64,000 bases of DNA from the NCBI RefSeq assembly GCF_036226685.1, contig NZ_CP109010.1:62001-126000 (forward strand). Reading direction: 5' to 3'. Below the pieces are notes generated by a model that was given only the letters and a program-made list of their open reading frames with translations, was not told the DNA's origin and ran no database searches. The DNA is from Streptomyces sp. NBC_00690. GTDB lineage: Bacteria; Actinomycetota; Actinomycetes; Streptomycetales; Streptomycetaceae. The first letter of the stretch is position 1. Each line of letters opens with the position of its first letter. The position numbers and the translations under genes are program-made. Shown piece by piece: positions 59,830 to 64,000 of the stretch.

Positions 59830-60036
59830 ATGAACAACGAACCGTTCTCCGCAGACCTCTGCCCCCTGTGCTCCCGACCGCTCCGCCCAGAGTTCCGCAG
59901 CACCCGCCCCTCAGGACAGCAGAACCGCCCGGTCCGCGTCTGGTTCGACCGGTACCACTGCGACCACTGCGAGGCCGCCGATCCAATCAGGAAACAGGAA
60001 TGGGCGGACATCATGAACGCCCGCCATAAGCCCTGA
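59830..60036 (+). CDS. small zinc-ribbon protein, 68 aa (paralogue of 29901)
   Basis: Starts MNNEPFSADLCPLCSRPL and has a second pair CDHC 37 residues later (RYHCDHCEAADP), giving a complete CxxC...CxxC site. It ends ADIMNARHKP, like the 29901 protein. Intact, although the neighbouring relaxase is dead. The middle differs strongly from its paralogue, so only the metal site and ends are conserved. Confidence 0.72.
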   Translation: MNNEPFSADLCPLCSRPLRPEFRSTRPSGQQNRPVRVWFDRYHCDHCEAADPIRKQEWADIMNARHKP

Positions 60037-60089
60037 ACCCGACCGTGCGAATACTGCGCCCCCACCATACGAGCCCTACCCACCACGAA

Positions 60090-60143
60090 ACTGCCATCGC
60101 CCTCGTCGACGACCCCGGCGGCACCCCTCCGGCCGCCAAGTGA
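60090..60143 (+). pseudogene. tail of an RsbW-like ATPase gene
   Basis: TAIALVDDPGGTPPAAK and stop corresponds to the end of the protein at 12052 ([19 protein letters not shown]). Nothing of the ATPase domain remains upstream. Confidence 0.4.
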
Positions 60144-60238
60144 TGTGACGCCACACTCCCCAACCAGCACTGGGACCTGCCTGCTCCCATCGTGTAGCGC
60201 CAGGTGGGCACTCACTTCACCGTACGTCGCGGGCCGGT

Positions 60239-60418
60239 TCAGTCGTTGTCCTCGTCGTCTTCGACGGCGTCCGGGCCCAGGAAGGGGCGCGGGCCCCTGG
60301 CCGGTTCACCCTGTTCAGCAGCGGTCTTGGCGACCGTCACCTTGTCGGGCAGGTCGGGCACGACCTTCAGGAACGGGGCGGGCGCAGGCTCGGGGATGAC
60401 GACGGCTTCGGTGATCAC
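60239..60418 (-). CDS. small acidic-tailed peptide, 59 aa
   Basis: Family not recognised. VITEAVVIPEPAPAPFLKVV, then PDLPDKVTVAKTAAEQGE and an acidic end (DAVEDDEDND). GAGGGTGG eight bases before the GTG at 60418 supports the start. The nested palindrome at 60428-60467 overlaps the ribosome-binding region, so expression is probably repressible. It could be a small regulator or a peptide precursor; no modification gene is adjacent. Confidence 0.5.
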   Translation of the reverse strand: MITEAVVIPEPAPAPFLKVVPDLPDKVTVAKTAAEQGEPARGPRPFLGPDAVEDDEDND

Positions 60419-60427
60419 GGCTGCGCC

Positions 60428-60467
60428 ACCCTCAAAACGCACCTTTTAAGAGGTGAATTTTGAGGGT
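60428..60467. promoter_or_regulatory. nested palindrome, candidate operator
   Basis: Outer repeat ACCCTCAAAA ... TTTTGAGGGT encloses a near-palindrome CACCTTTTAAGAGGTG. It is markedly A/T-rich for the region. It lies at the start of the 59-aa gene. From here to 60700 no gene is seen. Confidence 0.6.
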
Positions 60468-60700
60468 GAGTTGTACTTCGACGCATCCCCGATGGATCTG
60501 ACACGGCCTCATTCCCGCGTCTGGCAGCGCGGCTTCAGTCCGCGTCTACGTGACACCTCTCACACAGGCGGGTTGCGCGGCTTGCATGCTGGCGAGCCAG
60601 TGTTCCGGACACCCCGGCAGGAGACGGGAAGTCCATCGGACTCTACGAAACTCGGCGCAGCTCAGTGCGCGCTGGGGCGCGTGGCCGCAAGGATGGCGGT

Positions 60701-61663
60701 TCATAGGTAGTCCCAGTAGTGGTCTCTGACGGCTCTCGCCACCTCCTTCCGGACTTTGCGCAGCACCCGTTCGAGGGCATCGGGATCGGGGGGGTCGCCG
60801 AGGCGGGCGACGGTGCGGGCGTGGGCGACGATGATGCCCGGGGCGCCGCTCCCCCGTCCGGACACGTCCAGTGCGAACGGGCCGTGCTTGTCCTCGCCGT
60901 GTCTGACGTACAGCACGGGGTTCTTGTCCGGGCAGTCCAGGAGTCGGCGGATGTGGTGCTCCTCCACTACGGGCGTCCGGGCGCGGTGCAGCGCCTCCCT
61001 GACTGTGCCGCGCTGGACGGCGTCCTCGGTGAGGATCGCCTCGATCTCCGCGGTGCCGATCCCGAGCGCGGCGACAGCCGAGGAGGCGTCGCCGCGCTGG
61101 ACCAGCTTCCCGACGAGCCGGGCTTCGGCGCGCAGCCAAAGCCCTTCCTGGCGGGCGGTCCGGCGGCGGTGCCGCCGGATCTCGGCGCGGGCGGCACGCA
61201 GATCGCCGTGGCGGGAGAACGGATCGCTCGGCACCGTCAGCAGGAGGATGTCGGCGTACTCGTCGAGAGCCTTCTGGTCCCCTTCGAGGTCGGCGTAGTA
61301 GGTGAGGTACTCGGGAACCTCGGGGTCGTAGAGGCGGAGGTGGCGGCGGTACCCGAAGTCGGCGCCGGTGATGTGGTCCATGCGGTCCAGTAACCAGTGG
61401 GCGGATTCGCTCGCCCGCGCTGCGGCGGCCACAGGGGTCAGATGCTCCACTGTGCAGTGGTCGTCGACGGTGTCGTGGTACGCCCACCAGATGGTACGGG
61501 TCTCGGGGTCGAGGACGATGGTGTCCGTCATCGCGCCGAGGGCGGTGCTCAGGTGCAGCAGCGTGTAGGCCCGGTCGCTCGCTTTCCGCTGTATGTAGGT
61601 CTCGGCGTCCTCCATGCTGCCGAGCGTGGCGGTGGAGAGGATTTCGGAGTGTGCGGCGTCCAT
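60701..61663 (-). CDS. hypothetical protein, 320 aa
   Basis: Family not recognised. Mostly helical and soluble: DAETYIQRKASDRAYTLLHL, VAAAARASESAHWLLDRMDH, YLTYYADLEGDQKALDEYAD and a basic helical centre (RAARAEIRRHRRRTARQEGL). The C-terminal third has strands NPVLYVRHGEDKHGPFALDV and PGIIVAHARTVARLGD. The N-terminus resembles phage- or plasmid-type regulators in composition only. AAGGGG upstream supports the ATG at 61663. It stands alone between mobile debris. Confidence 0.65.
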   Translation of the reverse strand: MDAAHSEILSTATLGSMEDAETYIQRKASDRAYTLLHLSTALGAMTDTIVLDPETRTIWWAYHDTVDDHCTVEHLTPVAAAARASESAHWLLDRMDHITGADFGYRRHLRLYDPEVPEYLTYYADLEGDQKALDEYADILLLTVPSDPFSRHGDLRAARAEIRRHRRRTARQEGLWLRAEARLVGKLVQRGDASSAVAALGIGTAEIEAILTEDAVQRGTVREALHRARTPVVEEHHIRRLLDCPDKNPVLYVRHGEDKHGPFALDVSGRGSGAPGIIVAHARTVARLGDPPDPDALERVLRKVRKEVARAVRDHYWDYL

Positions 61664-61827
61664 GGCGTGCTGAATCCCCTTGTGCGTCGGCGGACGGATG
61701 CCGCGAATTACGTCCCGGCATGTATCAATCTCGGGGCGGGATGGCGGTTTCCGGCCGCCTGAATGGCCGGACCACGACACTGTGCCGATGGCCCGGCCCC
61801 GGATCGCTTCAGTCCTTCAGGGGCCAG

Positions 61828-61962
61828 CTATCGGGGTCGCGGTCCCAGTCCTGCGGGCGCAGGGCCCGGTCCAGGGCGGCGAGTGCCGGTGCCTTCGTCG
61901 GCCAGGTGGCTGATCCGCTGCAGCTTCACCGGCCGGACGAACACACTCGGTCGACGCCCCAT
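61828..61962 (-). pseudogene. IS630-type transposase, N-terminal remnant
   Basis: MGRRPSVFVRPVKLQRISHL then ADEGTGTRRP begins like IS630-family transposases (MGRRP.VFVR...LQRI), but about 15 residues are missing after VRPV and the reading is lost within 45 codons. Confidence 0.4.
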
Positions 61963-62165
61963 GACCACCTCCAAGATCAGTCCCTGGGGACAGTCTGCTG
62001 GCCGACGGGCAGCAGGTCGATTACCCGGCCAAGGCTGCATGACAAACCACTAGCTAGGCCTCTCCAGCCCCTTCCCTCTCACAGGGCTTGCCCTGTTCAG
62101 GATCGGCGGCAGGAAGGCGGTGCATACCCCTGGACTTGGGGAGGAAGCGGGTCAAGACTCGCGGG

Positions 62166-62609
62166 ATGAACGACGAGAACGGAAGCAAGGACTCCGGCGT
62201 CGGCCCAGCCGCATTCGTCGGCCTCTACATGCAAACCCTCCGCGCCCGCATGGCACCCGCGGAATACAAGACACTCGCCACAGCGGTCAACGAGTTCTGC
62301 CGCCTGATCCCCAGGGGCGGTAACGGCTCCTTCGAGATCGATGACACCGAGTTCACCCCAGGCATCCACCGGGAACTCATGACCGTCATCACTATGCTCG
62401 CCACCGGCCGCGCCGACCACCACTACATCGACATGCCCGGCCCGAACGGAACGTTCGGCGGAGCCATGGTCCAAGCCGACATCGCCAACGACCCCGAACA
62501 ACTCGCCGCCGTCCGAACCAAGCTCAACACCTGGTGGGCGCAGCGGGAAGCCGAAGACGCGACGCTGGATGGCATCGCCCGCGCCAGTGGATTGGGCCCT
62601 CGGCGGTGA
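62166..62609 (+). CDS. MNDENG-family protein, copy 3 (147 aa)
   Basis: Same start, length and layout as the genes at 31836 and 39350 (TAVNEFCRLIPRGGNGSFEI, IHRELMTVITMLATGRADHH, NGTFGGAMVQADIANDPEQL). The conserved leader begins at about 62067 and is slightly shortened; here no toxin remnant precedes it. Three full-length, non-identical copies in 31 kb suggest a gene that is maintained and moved as a unit. Family unknown. Confidence 0.85.
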   Translation: MNDENGSKDSGVGPAAFVGLYMQTLRARMAPAEYKTLATAVNEFCRLIPRGGNGSFEIDDTEFTPGIHRELMTVITMLATGRADHHYIDMPGPNGTFGGAMVQADIANDPEQLAAVRTKLNTWWAQREAEDATLDGIARASGLGPRR

Positions 62610-63091
62610 GCGAGGCAGCGGGTCCGGAGCTGCGCAGTCCGGCCCGTTGGCGTGGCCCCTGGCTCGGAAACACCCCAGGCCAACCGCCTCGCCGTACACC
62701 AACAAACCACCCACCCAGCGTCAGAATCCTTGTGTTTCCCTGCCGGCTTGGACGGGCGGGGCACTTGCCTTGCCAGGAGCCGACAATGCCGCGTACGAGG
62801 TTCTTGGGTAGACGAATGGGCTGCGTCAGCGGCCCCGCGTCAAACCTGTGCGTCCCCTTTCAGGTGGAGCCGCTGACCGCTTGCGCAACCAGGTGGTGCG
62901 TTGGAGCCCAGCCCAACCGATGGGTACTGAAGCGTGACCCGGTGATACCAGCCTGGGCCGAAGCCGCTGCTGAGGAGGTCCCCACATGTGGCGACCGACC
63001 TCGAGCATCTTCCACCGCATCTCCACGCGAGGAGTCGGTGCCCGACGGGCATCACGTCCCTGGGGGCTGGGCCTTGAAAACGTCGTGCCTC
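62610..63091. other. region without a recognisable gene
   Basis: About 480 bp between copy 3 of the MNDENG gene and the membrane-anchored protein. No frame with convincing composition, no strong hairpin. Confidence 0.4.
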
Positions 63092-63808
63092 TCAGGATGC
63101 CGACAGGATCGCGTCCCCCAAGCCGCCGACTGCGCTGCGTCTCTTCGGGGTTCCCGACTTGACCAGAGCGCAGGTGATCTTTACTTGGTCCTGCCCGGCG
63201 ATATCCACCGATAATTCGGTGGTAGCACTAGATCGGATACTCACGGGCTTGCCGATCTGATTGCCGGCCGAGTTGAAGACCTTGATCGAGCCGATCGAGC
63301 CGATGGCGTTGTCGGTGTCGGCCGGAATACCCACCGTGGCCGTCAGCCGCTTGTAGCCGCTGACGTTGTACACCGCCTCGTCCCCACTGGATGTGTTGCA
63401 GCCGAGCCGGATACTTTTGGGGTAGTTGGTGCCGAGCATGGTCACCGGCGTTGTGTCCACATAGCCGCGGTCACTAACCCGAGAGAGATCGGCCAAGTAG
63501 ACCTGCGAAGGCTGTGACGCTCCACTGGTCTCCCCGCCGCTCGTCGGCCAAGCGCTGGGCTCGCTGATATCCCCCGAAGGCGAAGGGCTGGGCGTCGCCT
63601 CGGCGGACGCTGTGACGGTCTGCGTCGCCGTGACGGTGGTCGTTACCGCCGGCTCGGCGGCCCGTTCAGAAGACGATGTGCCAGCATCGGTCACGCGTCC
63701 CCCGACGAACCCCGTCACCACGGTCGCGACGAACACCACCGTCAACTCCACCCACCGCGGCCCGAGCTGCCACCGTGAACGCTCCGGCTGCTTCTTGCTG
63801 AGATCCAT
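63092..63808 (-). CDS. membrane-anchored protein with NPCBM-like domain
   Basis: A 238-aa protein. A short basic N-terminus and one membrane segment (VELTVVFVATVVTGFVGG) are followed by a Ser/Thr/Pro-rich stalk and a C-terminal beta domain: VYLADLSRVSDRGYVDTTPV, MLGTNYPKSIRLGCNTSSGD, YKRLTATVGIPADTDNAIGS and VDIAGQDQVKITCAL. This resembles NPCBM/NEW2 domains that bind carbohydrate beside glycosidases. The stalk would place it outside the membrane. No operon partner is visible; the last 190 bp of the window hold no gene. Confidence 0.78.
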   Translation of the reverse strand: MDLSKKQPERSRWQLGPRWVELTVVFVATVVTGFVGGRVTDAGTSSSERAAEPAVTTTVTATQTVTASAEATPSPSPSGDISEPSAWPTSGGETSGASQPSQVYLADLSRVSDRGYVDTTPVTMLGTNYPKSIRLGCNTSSGDEAVYNVSGYKRLTATVGIPADTDNAIGSIGSIKVFNSAGNQIGKPVSIRSSATTELSVDIAGQDQVKITCALVKSGTPKRRSAVGGLGDAILSAS

Positions 63809-64000
63809 TCCACCCCTTGTAGCCGTACCTGCTCACGTCAGGCGGGAAGGACTCCGTCGACGCTTACGTATGAGACAACACACTAAGTCGGAAGAGTGCA
63901 AAGCGACCGAGAACCGCCCCTCTCGTCCCAGAGCGCGCAATGCAAAGGGGCCTCAAGAGGCTTAAAGGAGGCGCCAGTTCACGGATCGTGTACGAAGAGA

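Overview
The base composition (about 65-72 % G+C, G/C-biased third codon positions), GTG/TTG starts and protein families (WYL regulators, RsbW-like ATPases, TPR-type XRE regulators, secreted Tat and Sec proteins, replication-relaxation and MobF relaxase proteins) point to a Streptomyces or a close relative. The density of pseudogenes and insertion-sequence debris, together with plasmid-type genes, suggests the arm of a linear chromosome or a large linear plasmid. I saw no rRNA, tRNA, integrase or CRISPR array.

Layout. 0-16.6 kb is a scrap yard with islands of intact genes: a WYL regulator divergent from a VOC protein, two penicillin-binding-protein-like serine hydrolases, a lipoprotein, an RsbW-like ATPase next to a thioredoxin without its cysteines, a secreted RCC1 propeller and two alpha/beta hydrolases. 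Between them lie broken IS5, IS21, KAS III, DinB, esterase and conjugation genes. 16.9-25.5 kb holds eukaryote-looking or repeat-rich proteins: an acyl-carrier-like protein without its serine, an HMG-box protein very like yeast Nhp6, a cold-shock protein, a YVTN-propeller/RTX protein, a replication-relaxation protein, an NHL/ricin-type protein and an EF-hand protein.

26.5-30.6 kb is the most complete copy of a mobilisable module: small gene, repeat-rich noncoding region, accessory protein, MobF relaxase, candidate oriT, zinc-ribbon protein and RelE-like toxin. Decayed copies of the same parts sit at 2.4-3.3 plus 7.4-7.8 kb, at 36.3-36.7 kb and at 59.4-60.1 kb, the last cut by an IS701-family element with CTAG target duplications. 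A 147-residue protein of unknown family with an almost identical 100-bp leader occurs three times (31.8, 39.3 and 62.2 kb), twice behind a broken RelE-like toxin.

33-42.2 kb carries a secreted NucA/NucB-like nuclease facing a SUKH-type immunity protein, a coiled-coil membrane protein and a TerD domain fused to a PD-(D/E)XK-type nuclease. 43.7-52.7 kb is a run of 14 mostly coupled genes on the minus strand. At its core is a candidate ribosomally made peptide pathway: a 46-residue precursor-like peptide ending in STMGCGTE, a protein resembling the HExxH peptide hydroxylases but without HE, a radical SAM/SPASM enzyme whose third cluster cysteine is Tyr, and three nucleotide enzymes (a dTMP-kinase-like protein, an endonuclease/exonuclease/phosphatase-fold protein and a MazG-like protein). 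The upstream part holds an RsbW-like ATPase, a STAS protein and DNA-binding or zinc proteins. A divergent TPR-type regulator with a coupled acetyltransferase (53.2-55.0 kb) may control it. 55-57 kb adds another regulator and a RelE toxin-antitoxin pair; 60-64 kb holds unknown proteins and a membrane-anchored NPCBM-like protein.

All assignments were made by eye from the sequence and recalled family motifs; no database search was run.
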